Source: Ciona intestinalis
Lineage: Eukaryota > Chordata > Ascidiacea > Phlebobranchia > Cionidae
DNA: 64,000 nt
Assembly (NCBI RefSeq): GCF_000224145.3
Contig: NC_020171.2
Span: 1,433,008-1,497,007 of the forward strand
Reading direction: 5' to 3'
Each line of letters opens with the position of its first letter. Position 1 is the first letter of the stretch. A program made the translations under genes and the position numbers. The notes under the pieces are model-generated. The model made no database searches. It was not told where the DNA came from and saw nothing but the letters and a program-made list of their open reading frames with translations. This document shows, piece after piece, positions 45,126 through 58,100 of this stretch.

Positions 45126-45924
45126 AAAAATTGGAGTATATTATGTGGCATGTGCTGAAGTATAATATAGCAGTCCAGCAGACTGTTTATAACTGGTTAT
45201 AAGAGTTCATGCAAAATTCATACCATATAGATAGTTGTGTAAATACATTTTAAGAGGCTGAGGTCTAATCTCCACAGCTTAGCTAACCATATGTTGCCAT
45301 GATTTGCATTTGTTCCTGTTAAATATTTGTTCTATTGATTTATATGATTGCTTTTGGTAGGCATGGGACCCTGGGCCAATTTGGATTAGTTATTATATAT
45401 TAGCACAGTACTGCCTTTAAATTTTCTGACAATTTTCACTTTTTTGTATATAAAGATTACTTTTAGTTTGATTTTTGTGTAATTGTGTGTGCACTGCAGT
45501 AGGCTATATGGACAATGCATTTTCTAAAAACAGGGTATTTTCTAAAACAACTTAAAAACATTGTGAAAATAATCAAATAAAATAGACAGATAATAAACAT
45601 GACAAGAAATAACTCAAATTCCAAAAACTACCAACTTTTTTAGAATTTTGTTTACGAAATTTAAAAAAGGTGTTGCCAGATTAATCTTTATTTTTTAGTC
45701 AGGCTGTTGTTTTTAAATGGCACCCTACTCACTGGCAGCACTGCACTGTTAAACCTGTATGACTCTTTTTGTTGCCTAAAATAGGTTTATGGGCCACCGC
45801 ATATATAAATGATTACCTCTGGTTTGGTTACAAGTGAAAAACATTGACTTAGTTTTCACGGGGCCATAATTTTGTGGTTTCGGGTTATTGAGTTTTATAA
45901 TCTTCTTGTTTTCTAGGTTTTTAG
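45126..45924. other. No feature recognised
   Basis: AT-rich sequence upstream of the first certain DLG5 exon. A short repeat D-like piece (GGGACCCTGGGCCAATTTGG) lies at about 45365-45390. Confidence 0.35.
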
Positions 45925-48900
45925 ACACCTGTTTTGTTCTGTAAACTGATCTCAAAAGCTCCGACTTATGGCAATCTTTTAACCTGTCTGGTTGAGCTAG
46001 ACATCATGAGTTTAATAGCGGCATTGAATAATGAAGGTAAGTGTATGTCAATACGACAGTTTGCTATAGATTAATAAGGGCGTTCTGTTAGCTTTTCTGT
46101 TAGCTTTTCGTCAGCGTCAATTGACATATACACCCGCGCCTGTATGCCATTGATTTTACATGGTGGGTTTTATAATTGGACAGAGCCCAAGTTCATATAG
46201 TGGCCTTGTATGTTCAAGCACTGGCTGTATTTGCTCTGTGCTTCAGTCTGTCCCGTCAGCGTGCGTGTTGTTTGTGCCCATGTTTTTCTGTTCAAGTGTC
46301 GGCTGAAGAGACCCACTTAGTCAACTTAGGACTAGGCAACTAAAGCAATGGTTCCAGCGTCGAAAATCGCGTTTTTTTGCTCTATGTCTATTCAGACAAA
46401 CGAAACGGTAGAAAGAAAAAGAAGATTGATTAGATAGTCTGCTTTTGTACTTAATTAGTTGAATGAGCTTATTCAATAATTTAAAATAGGTTGTTTTTTG
46501 GAAAGTTAGATAAAATGTATGTTATTTGAAAGAAATAGAAAGTGAAATTTATTTTAATGTGAGTTTTATAGTAAGTCAGAACGGAAGTGTTTTATTACAG
46601 GTTCTAGTGTGTTAGATGCATGTTTATGCCCTCCTATATAAACAGTGTATTATGTATCTTACTTTTTTACTTAACTAAGTAATTTTTCGATTGGCCTACT
46701 TAATATAAACTAGTTTGCCAAAGTATATATTGTTACTATTGTTTAGTATTACACTATGTGGGCAATAGAATTTACATATTTTTCTGCAATTTCTCTTCTC
46801 TAGGCTCTGCTTTTAAGTTATTGGTTCTAAATCAGACATGGTTTTATAATAAAAGTGTGGTAGGAATGACTTATAACATTAAGGTACATATTTCAGTTGT
46901 TTATTAGAACTGCAATTAACCAATTGTAAATTAATCATTTTTTTATGATCTGGTTCATGGCACAGTGGTTAGTGAGTCTGCTTCTATTTCAGATGTTACA
47001 GGTTCAAGTCTTGAGGCTGTCGCTATTAACATTGACATATGTGTCTTTGGGCATGACACTTAACTGCAATTGCTCCAAACTAGTTGTCCCTCATGGGCAG
47101 TTTAAAATTGTCATCAATACATTAAAACAAATAAAAAAATTCTTTAAAAAATTTTAACAACTGTCATTTTAAATCAAATTTATCCAGTTTTTAATTTCTT
47201 GACATTTGTTTTTTCTCAGCTCAAAACAGTGATGCCTCCGTTGATTTAAAGCCTAGTGTTTCCCCAACCCTCGTGCTCAATTTAAAAAGTGAGGTGGCAA
47301 CACTGAGGCAGCAGCTTGGCAAGCGAGAAATGGAGCTCTCGGAGCTTGCATCTGTCCACCAGGAGATGATAGAGCAGCGTTCGATGGTGGAAGGAGAGCT
47401 GGAGGTGATGAAGAAAAAGGCGCTTGAAGCAGACGCAAAACTATCGGAAATAAAGGTAAAGTTTTGGGCATAATTTTTTTATTTCTGCTAACTTTAAATA
47501 TTAAACTTATAAAATTTTGAAATATTTATGTGGCGAATGGCGATGTCCTGAAATACCCATAATAGTATGTCCTGAAATGATGTTTTGGGCGCTTATCTAA
47601 GCATGGCAGCAAAAATTAAATCTATGAATGCAGGTTTTTGTAGCAGATTCCTCAAATAAAACTAGTTAATATATTTTTTAATATTCATCTTCAAAGGTAG
47701 TTGTTATTTTCCATACATTTGCATATTGACTAAAATGTTGTCAAAATCAATGCTGTGTTTCAATGATTTGCTAAACCTACTCTGAAAAGGTTGGTTCAGT
47801 AAGCCATAATGCCTTATTAAAAAGTTTCGAATATTTTAAAAAGTCAGTAAAACAGTTTTTGTTCTGTTTTTTTATACAAATTTTTTTGAAGGTTGATTTT
47901 TAATGCTGTTTTTTTTTATATATATAAGTCAAAACATCACATAAAAAATTAAATTGTAAGTTGGAATTCTGCATGAAATTGCTTTGAGATTTTTTTTACG
48001 TATTTTTTGAAGAGAATCGTTTTAAAGCGATTTTAATAAATTTTTAAATTTACAAGCTTTTTTACTTTCTAAAAACTCAGTAAATGTGTTGATTTGTTCG
48101 CTACCTTTGCCAGGAAATGGCCGTGAACTTTGGCCATTACAGCAGTCAACATGACTTAATGTTTGTCTATGGTATACGTGTGCCTTGTCGAGCTATAGCT
48201 TGATTATTTTGTCAGCATGCTCTTTTATCGGATCACGAGTCACTGTTTGAGTGTATGTTTGTTTTAGAGTCTGGCTCTCTCTACCCAGCCCCTTATGCGT
48301 ATATTACTAACGATACAGTTGATTATTAATTTTAGGGAACTCGAGTATTGCATATTATTGTATGAAATGTGGTGTGTTTTTGTAGTTTTTTAATATTATA
48401 AAAAAAATATTATACAAATTTACTGTAGTAGTAAAAAAAACACAAATTTATCATTTAAAAAAAAAAAACCTAAAATTTTAGCAGTAATACATAATATTAG
48501 TTTGCATTGAGATTTTGTGCATAAAATTGTTGGTGTAAATTAAAAGGTTAAGCCTAAGCTATACTCTTTTATAAGCATGCAAGTGTTACCATGTCTGCAA
48601 AAGCTGGTGTACATACATCCCTTATGTAATGGTTTGGTGTCTTAGCTCAGCTGCAAATTTTGCAACATAACTCCAAATTTATAAATGAAGTGTTTTTTTT
48701 TCTATGACATATTTTTCCAAATTTTGATAAAAAGAAAGTAAAATAAATCTAAATTTCTAACGTTTTCACGCAGGCTGAATCTGAGGCAGCTATTCGACAA
48801 AACGCGAACGACAAGCAAGAACTTGCCATGATAAGACGACGGTCGTTAGTAGGAGGGGGAGGTGGTCAAATTATCACACAGATGTATGAAACAATATTAA

Positions 48901-50755
48901 TGAGGTAAACATCATATTTTCTGCCACTTTTTTGGCCAAATTTAAAAAAAAATAATTTTATACCGATTTCAAAATAGGATAAAGACTATAGTTTAAAAAT
49001 ATTTTTTGTGAAATTTTTTTGTTAAAATTAAAAACATAAATTTTACAGGTACGAAAAGCTTAATTCGTCACACGAGGAGCTAAGGAGGCGTATAGTGGAA
49101 GAATGCGAGAAAAAGGCAAAATTGGAAAAGCAGCTCGAAAATGCTCGGAAATATGACCCTCCTATTGGTATGCTGTGTTAGTTATCCTGAAGACCTCACC
49201 CTCATAGAATACAATAGACTGGAACCAATAAGCCTACATCCCGGGTCTCAGGTGTGCCTAACTGAAGACCTCACCCTCATGGATTAGAATAGACTGGGAC
49301 CAATAAGCCTACATCCCAGGTCTCAGGTGTGCCTCACTGAAGACCTTACCCTCATAATAGACTGGAACAATTAAGTTACATAAGACATATATATTTAAAC
49401 TCTAGGTGCAGAAAGAGACTCCCTACTGCGACAGGCTCAAATAATGAACGAAAAAATAGAGTCGTTAATGGTAAGTTTTCATAGACATAATATTTTTGAA
49501 TTTTTAGCAAAATCTGGGGTAACATCGTATAATGTAGTTAAAAACACAAACTTTTTGTTTACTTCTGCATTTGTAAGGTACATTCATAGTCATCAAACAT
49601 AGAAAACCTTATATGCACCTAACAGCAGGGTAATATCTGTTTTGGTGTACTTTACTATAAAAGTTTTTTGCGTTAACAGCGTGATTTAACGCGTGTTCGT
49701 GAAGAAAGGACGATGGTTAAACGTGAATATTCACTCGTTATGAGCGAAAGAGACGCGGTACATAAAGAAATGGATAAATTACAAGAAGATTTGATCGCGA
49801 AGCAAAAAGAATGGTAAGTGTATTGAAGTGCATACTGTTTATTAAAGGTGTTTTTATCAAACTAATTTTAGAACCACAGCAAACATTAAGTTTTGTATTT
49901 ATTTCAGTGAACAAAACACCAAGGAAATACAACAGTTAACTGCAGAAAAAGACTCATTAAAACATCAGTTGTCAGCCATGCAGCCTGGTTCTGTAAGTAT
50001 AACTGCTAAGATTTAAGTGCTATAAATGTGACTGGCAAAAATAACATTTTTGATATATTTTTCTAAAAATTGTTTTTTTCTAGTTTTTGCATTTCTAACC
50101 CAAATCTTATTTTCACACATACCCAGTCCAACACATTGGACATCTTGAACCTCCAGCAAGAGCTTTACGCCGCTCAGCGTGAGCGTAAGCAGGCACTGGT
50201 TGAAAAAGACGCCCAATTGCGCGAAGCTTACAATGCGCGCCAAGCGCACGAATTGGCTGTGGAAACCGTGGAACAAATATCTCGGGAGCGTGACGCACTG
50301 ACGACAAGTCTTGAACGAACTAAACAGGAATTACAAGATGCACTTAATGAGGCCAAGGAATCGCGAAGGTAGCATGAGTTAATGATTTATATGATTAGAA
50401 TTGATCATTTATGTGCATTTTATGAGTAATATGATACTTTTATAAATAGTAAATACCATTTAAGTATTTAATATAAAAATGTCGTCTTATTCATAAAAAA
50501 TGATCCTTATTAAAATATATATAAAACTTTTAATACATTTTATATAATACAACAGTTTTTTATTTAAAAAATCTGTAACTTTTTACTGCCCCCAAATGTA
50601 TCGGGCACTTACCTCTCTACTGCCTCAGGTGGCGAGAAATTGCGTTTTCGGAGCGCCACAAACTCCGCTTAGAATTGGAAGAAAGTAAGAAAGTTTGTGA
50701 TGAGGTGACGGCAGAACGAGAAAAACTCGTCAAGCAACTTGAAGAAGCTGTTAAA
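45925..50755 (+). CDS. DLG5 exons 1-9: N-terminus and coiled coil
   Basis: Coding segments: 45925-46036 (ATG at 46006), 47220-47455, 48774-48904, 49049-49167, 49406-49470, 49680-49813, 49908-49992, 50127-50368 and 50629-50755. The protein is heptad-rich and highly charged, for example VATLRQQLGKREMELSELAS and QQLTAEKDSLKHQLSAMQPG, with a glycine run (VGGGGGQ) that parallels the glycine-rich stretch of vertebrate DLG5. All donors are GT and all acceptors AG. Upstream of the ATG the same exon reads CKLISKAPTYGNLLTCLVE, resembling LLLKLLLAKERDHFQDLRAALE of vertebrate DLG5. Confidence 0.93.
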
Positions 50756-52146
50756 GTGAGCGTAAAAAACCTGGGGCGACAACTTTAATGAAAATCAAAT
50801 CTGTTTATTCCTTATTTTTCTCACAAGTTAGAACCAAGAAATTGAGATATTTTTTAAAATACAAACAATTTTCAGTTTTTAAATTTAATGATAGAGGGAA
50901 AGTTACAGCCATGGTAATAGCCTGCTAAAATTTAAGCGTTTTGTTAATTAATTTTATTTTAATCGAAATATTCGTTCTAAATATAAGATTTCTATCTTAG
51001 GAGCACGACACGACTAAAGAAACGAAAAACAAAATTCTCAGTGAGCTACGAGAAATCCAGACTCGTGTCGAGATGACTCAGCGAGAAAATGCGCATAGTC
51101 ATGACTCGGCAATCGACGCAGGCGAATGGGAAAGTAGTGAACACCCATCAAATGGTGGCGCTGTTCGCCTGCGTAAATTCGTCACCGTTTTGCCACACGG
51201 TGCCAGTGTAGAGCCAGGATGGTACGTTAAAAACTGCGAATCTGGTGCCGTTGCCCCTGGTGATCGTATCGTGGCTGTTAATAATGTTTCTGTGGCTGAT
51301 AAAACACTTTATGAGGTCCGACAAATGGTTGCTTCTGGCAACACATGCTACGTAGAGCTGAGTCGGGCTTTTTGTTACGAGTCAGCGAGTAGGGATGAGA
51401 ATTTTGAGGAAATCGTGACTCAACAGCACCAACTAGTGAGTGATTGGACACCGGAGCCGAAACCGCCCGTGCGGAAAAATAACGCGGTAATTTGAAATTT
51501 AGTTTGCTGTTGTTGCTGCATGTTGTAATACAAGTAAATATCTGTTCTGGTTAAAAATGTTGTCTTAAATTGGAATCACAAAAACCAGGCAGTAATTTGA
51601 GATTTGTTCATTTATGGTTTATTCAAGCACTTTTACTAATTTTGCGGCCGATTGATTTTTATATAAATAAATACCTGTTCTGGTAATAAGAATATTTTTA
51701 TTTTCCCAGCATAAACTAAAGGAAGAGAAAAGCCCATATAATGGTGTTTCTACTCCGAAAAGAAAATCCAAAGAAATGGTAAGATTTCCATGAATAAACG
51801 GCTGCTGTCTGACTAGAGCCTAATTTTTAATTCACAGAATATGTAATTTTGTTTTTTTGTAAAAATATTATTAAAACTTTAAAAATATGTTTTTAACAGA
51901 TTCTTTCGACTGAAGAAGAAAATCTGCTGAGTCACAATCCATTCTCCATCACTGGTGAGAAGCATTTTGCTGACTCATTCTTTAATAATATGGCTTTGCA
52001 TATTTAAGCATGACCAACTAAGCCTATTTTAATAGTTGATAGTTTACTTAACGACGTATTTACGTAACTTTCCCCACAGTAGGTCAACAACATACACTTG
52101 CGCATGATTCTCTTACAACTATTGTGACCGCTTCTAAAAAGAAAAA

Positions 52147-52177
<31 letters not shown>

Positions 52178-55100
52178 TTTGTTATATTTCTTAACCTGGG
52201 TAAGATTGTAAATTTATCCTGAAATAATTATTAATAACATTTTTGTTTCAAATTTCGTGTGGAATTTTTAGTTTTTCCAAAAAAAGTACTGCAACTTTTT
52301 TTAGTTTTTCTGGCGGAGGAAAAAAAGCAAGAGTATCGCTGGCACTTCATCCTCTGGAGGGAGCCCTGGAGGCACGTGGCCGAGGTTAGATAGTCCCCCG
52401 TTATCGAACATCATTTCTACTGGAGGTGGGTACCTTATACACATTACATACTTGGCAGATATATTTTTGTAGTTTAAATACCTCATGGGAGGTAATGTAA
52501 GAGGTTCCTGAAATGTCATTTCACTGAGCTGTATTTAAATTTTTTCAACAAAATACCTATTGATTACCCAATAAAACTTATAATTTTACTTTCGAAACAA
52601 AATGAAATAAAACTTTTTCAGCTCGACTTTCGGTTTTCAACAAAAAGCGGAATCGACCTTCAATTTCATCCACCACTTTCACCCCACCTAGCGGCCACAG
52701 TGCCGGCCACACCCCTCCCACTGCTTTACGAGGTCACACTTCGCCGACTTCGACACGTATCCCATCTAGCCCCAGCTCTCCATCACCACCAAGTGGTAGT
52801 TTAGCCTCAAATTCGCTGCCGTCTCAAAGAGAACCAGGTATAAAATAGAAATAATATAAAATGAATATACTTTTTTTTTAAATAATAAGAAATGCTTGTT
52901 TTTTAATATTGAGTTTTAAAACTACACGATAAAATATCAATTTATCAAATATACAGTAAACTTAACTTGTAAGTTTGGTGCAGAATGTTTTTATGGTTAA
53001 ATTTCTAATTTTTTTCTATTTTAACAAAATTGATTCCACCCCCCAGCGCACCAGGGCCACACACACTTCCGTAGTGCAACTCATAAACCCGTTCGCCGTC
53101 GACGACCTGTGTCAGCCCCCATGGGGGAAAGGGTGCTTACCCCTGTGAGTATAAATTTATACAAATAGTATAAATTTTAGATGATAAAAATACATTACAG
53201 ACAAATAGTGTTTTAACCTAATTGACATTCTGCAAGTAAAAAATCAGTTTCAGGAAAAAAAATTGGAGTTGAGACATTTGTTAAGCAAGGGGTTTTATTT
53301 GGCATTCTAATGACAAATTAAAATTCAGTTTTAATAAAAAAGTTGTTCTTGAAATCGGTCATTTTTATGAACGGTAATATTATTTTATGGGATTTAAGAA
53401 TTTTAGTTTAAAGTTGTCATATTTCATTGTAACAGTGGCAGGGCAACGCCATGAACAGCAACAACAATAACACTGTGTATCCCCTGCATGCAAAGCAGCA
53501 GAGGCCGCCAGAGAGCAAAACCACTGAACCGTAAGATAAAATATAGTTTATACGGTTTTTAGAAAAAATATTTATTAAATTTTTAAATTTTTGATAATTT
53601 TCCAATATATTATCATTTTTTTGTTAAATTTTAAATGTTTCAAAATTTTATAATATTTTATGATTTTTGTTATTATATTTCCATTTCCAGCCCTTCCTCG
53701 TCAATTCTCAGTGTTCAACCATCCATGACCAAAAATGATTCGTATTTATTGGACCAATCAAATTCAAACATCTCCAATGACTTGATACTCGTACCCTCAC
53801 CAGCAGAAAGGTCAAAAATCCTATTATTTTTTTAATTTATCATCCTAAAAAAAATTATCGATAAAAAAAAAATTACCAAAAGTTTTTTAGAATAAAATTT
53901 GTTTTTATAAATTTTTTATTTTGATGTTTCTATTTAAAAAAAAATTATCATATTCTATTTTTTTAAATTTTTAACCTGAAATTATTTTTGCAGGACCAGA
54001 GTTAGATACAACAGACAACAAAGTGTGCCCGAAGCAAGCCATCTAAAAGTAAGAATGAGAGTTTAATAGCCACCAAGTTATTGTCCAAAACAAAAGCTGT
54101 CCGAAAATTGTCTGAAACAAATTTTCCAATTATTTGAAAAAATGAAACGAATAAAAATGTTTTAACAATAATCATTATGACATCACAGACAAACGGGACC
54201 AACCTCTCGGCTTCTCTCACCCCATCCATTTCACCCCCAAGTCACCCCGGGGCTTCCCCTCGACCCAGAAGTTCATATTCTTTACCCCGTCCAGACCCAA
54301 CAAGGTATTTATAAAGAAGAAAAATCGTTTTATAAAAATTACATTTTTTTTTATTTTTTTTAAGAAAATTTTATTTTTTTTGTTTTTTTGAAAATAATAT
54401 TTTTGTCATTATAAATTATTATTTTGCATTTTTTTTAATATTTTTTAAACTTAAATTCAGGGGTTCGGGAAAAAAAATTCAGGATATATAAGTTACTATA
54501 TCTCCCTGGCAACTTATAAGTAACCTATATTCCCCCAGTTATAGAACAGCATTAAGTGTATCATCATATACAAGTTCTGACACCTCACGCAAAACCCGAA
54601 CCATGGATTGTAAGAGAATAAGAATTCCTTCGGAGGCTTCTGTGGGCATTAAACTTAGTGGATCAGAAAAAGGTGAGAATTTGTAGAATTTTTTAATTTT
54701 GTTATTTTTGTGTTTTTGTTTAAACCCAAATGTTAACTTCCTTTTTAACCTAAAGCATAAACCCTTTAACCCCAAAATAAAAAAGTACTTTCATTTTATC
54801 TCAGATTACCTTTTTTAACCCTTTAAATACAATGTATCCCCTTTCTAACCCCAAAAATATTCCATTATACCCCTTTTTATACCAGAAAACACATTTTTTA
54901 AAAAGATTCTAAAACTCCCAATTATCCCATTATAACCCTAAGTATACACCCCCATTTTAGTCCGAAACCCAGTTACCCCCAAAAACTCATCACCCCAATT
55001 TTAACCCCTACTACCCCAGGTTCAATCAACTTATCATCGGATCGTAGCACCCCCGTTTTATTTACCCATCCCTTCACCCTTGATTCCACCATCGTAATCG

Positions 55101-58100
55101 GGGCGTCACCCCCCACTAACACCGATCCATCAGTTAGTTCGTTGTCCGTTGCTTCAAGTTTATCAGCTCGTAGTAGAAAGTGAGTTATTTACAAAATGTT
55201 ATTTTTTTAGTGTTTTTCTTCATTTTTAAAGAAAATATTCGTCAAAAGTTATTTTTTACAGAAAAAAAGCATTTTTTCTGCGTTTTTATTGTTACTTTCT
55301 TGTATATGTTATGTCTAATTTTTTCCTTTTTGCATTTTCTGCGTTTTTTTGGACAAAATACTGTATTTGTTACTCGTTCTGCATTTTTTATTCTAAAAAT
55401 CTGGTCAAAACTTCAGACAAAAGAATTCAAAAGTTCGACGCAGAAAAACTGTTCTAGTTTTATGCAGGTTTGCTGTCATTGCTTAAAACTGTGTTTTGAT
55501 TTTTTTGGTAGATTTTACAACATTGATTTAAAAATAGATTTCAATTAACCATAGTTTTGGTTTGCTGTTTGAAAATAACACAGTTTTGACTTTTTTTTTA
55601 TTTTAAATGTATTAAAAATTTTACGTGTACAATTTTGTAACACTTTGTACTGTTTTTTTTTCGTAAAAAGCAGTATTTTAATAATTTTATTTTACTTTTT
55701 TTCAGTAATGAAAAAAAAAACAATATGAAAAAATCAATATTTTTTTATACATTAAAAAAATAAAATCCCCTTTTGGGTCACAGGCCCCCAGTTCCAAACG
55801 ACCCCCGCTATGTTAGCATGATTAAGGGTACGGACCCCATTGGTATCTCGATTGTAAGCGGGGGTGAAAACGGGGGTATATTCGTGTCGAGACTTACTGA
55901 GCATAGCCTCGCAGCAAAAGCTGGGCTTGAATATGGGGACCAACTTCTTGAGGTAAACAAGTAAAAAATATGTCTTATTCTTAGAGAACACACTAGAAAT
56001 GTGCAAAAAATAATGTTTTTCAGTAAAAAAATAAAAAAATATGCTTCTTTGGTAAAAAAAATTAGACTATATTGTTGTACTTAAAAAAATAATCAAAAAT
56101 GGGCAAAAAATGTTGTTTCTATATTTTCAAGCGTCGTATATTATTTCTATGCCACAGTATAATGGGATCAATCTACGGAGTGCGAAAGAAGACCAAGCGA
56201 GGGCGATAATGAGCCAAACACAACCTGGCGATATGATCACGTTCCTGGCTCATTATAATCTTGAAAGTAAGAACCTGTATTATGTTTGGTCTGTATTCTA
56301 TTTTTGAGAAGCCCTGGATTTAGACTAAGTTTGCTAATGACTGAACCAACTGTGTTTTATATGTCTGGATTCCTATTTAAAAAGGCCATTTTCAGAAACG
56401 AGTTTTATTTTAACAAATTTAATCCGTCTTATATTTAAAAAAACAATATTTTTTAACTTTTTCCCCAGAATACAAAAACAGTATCGAAAGCAATTTATCG
56501 GACACCCTTGGAATCAGTCAACCGAAACATGACATCATAATATCGACCAATGAGGAACGAGACGAAAGAACGATCACCCCCGATGCCACCCCTCGTGCAA
56601 GGTGATATTTACCCCAATATAGAAATGTCTGACCCCCATTAAATACATTCCTTGATATTTTCCCCTAAAACCCTTGTTTTACCCTCAAAAAAATGTCATT
56701 GTTATACCTATTTCCAAATACATACCTTTGCTAAATTGGAAACCAATACCAATATTTTACCCCCTAACTCGTTATTTTACCCCCAACCCCACTTTTAATA
56801 AAATTCACCCCTGTAACAACAATTTTCATCCAATTTTTTAATTATACTTTTCCACATTTTACATGATATCTAAACAAAACTTTTACCCCACATTCTAACT
56901 CTAATTTCGCCCCCTTTTAGCCCCCACGTTGAGCAGACCCTTCAATCGCAAACCCTTAGCGAACCCCGCTTTGTATTCATGAACGGGGGTTGCACCCATG
57001 TAAAACTAATAGGGGGGAACTCACTTGGTATATACGTGGCTGCAATTCAATCAAACGAAGACACTCTTACTCCCAACACAACTGATTTAAGGATTGGCGA
57101 CAAAATATTGGAATATAACAGGTTTATTATTCATTTTATTTCCTCATTTTTATTTGTTTTATACATAATATTTATTTTTTATAAGTTTTACCCGTTTTTT
57201 TTTACCAAGCAAAAAAGTGCGTTAACAAATTATTAAAAAGATCAGATTTAACTAATTTAAGAAATCTTATCCATGTTTAAAAAATTAAACAAAATATTCA
57301 TTTTATTGCAAAAATCTTGAAATTTGGTTTTAAAATACTTTTTCCTTTTCAGTTTTCTTTTAAAAAAACTGATTATTTGTGCATTCAAAAAATATCAAGT
57401 AAATATTTTGGTTTAAACTATTTTTTTCGTTCCAGTTTGCGTTTCACGAACATAACATTAGAGGGAGCTTCAATACAACTTGCGCAGCCCGTTACTAGTT
57501 CATCATTACGTGTGGTGTATGAACCAAATAACTTTGAACGAATATTTAAATCCCAACTTACAAGCGAACCACAGGGTGATCATTTCTATGTCAGGTGGTT
57601 TTAAGTTTGTCTTCATTTTTTGTGTCATTCTCTGTATGTTTTTATCCATTTTAGGGTATTTTGTGTGTTTGTTTTTGCTATATTTTGTGCAATTATTGAG
57701 TTTAGGTAGTTTTTATTTTTACTTTTAATTTTTCTGGTGTTTTAATTTTAAGTAATGTAGTTATCTTCATTTATTGTGTCGTTTTGTGTGCATTTTTATA
57801 ACTTTTTACTTGACAAAAAAGGAGTTTTTGCTTTTACCCCAACAAATTTTAATTTTATATTATTTCCATGTAGAGCACTTTTTGACCACATGGTGGAGCG
57901 AGAGGGATTGCTTCGTTTCACTCGTAACTCCATCTTATTGGTCGATAACACTTACCCTGATTATTCCGTCGGCCAATGGCTGGCTTGGCTCGTAGATGAG
58001 GAAGGTCAAAGGTCAAAGAGAGGTCGCATACCAAGCAAACTTGTGTGGGTGGAAATTTATTAAAAAATGATTTTTACAATTTTTTTTAAATTTCTGAACA

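Noticed and set aside
47277..47471. Minus-strand ORF of 64 codons rich in Pro/Ala.
   Set aside because: Shadow of DLG5 coiled-coil exon 2, which has a supported frame and splice sites.
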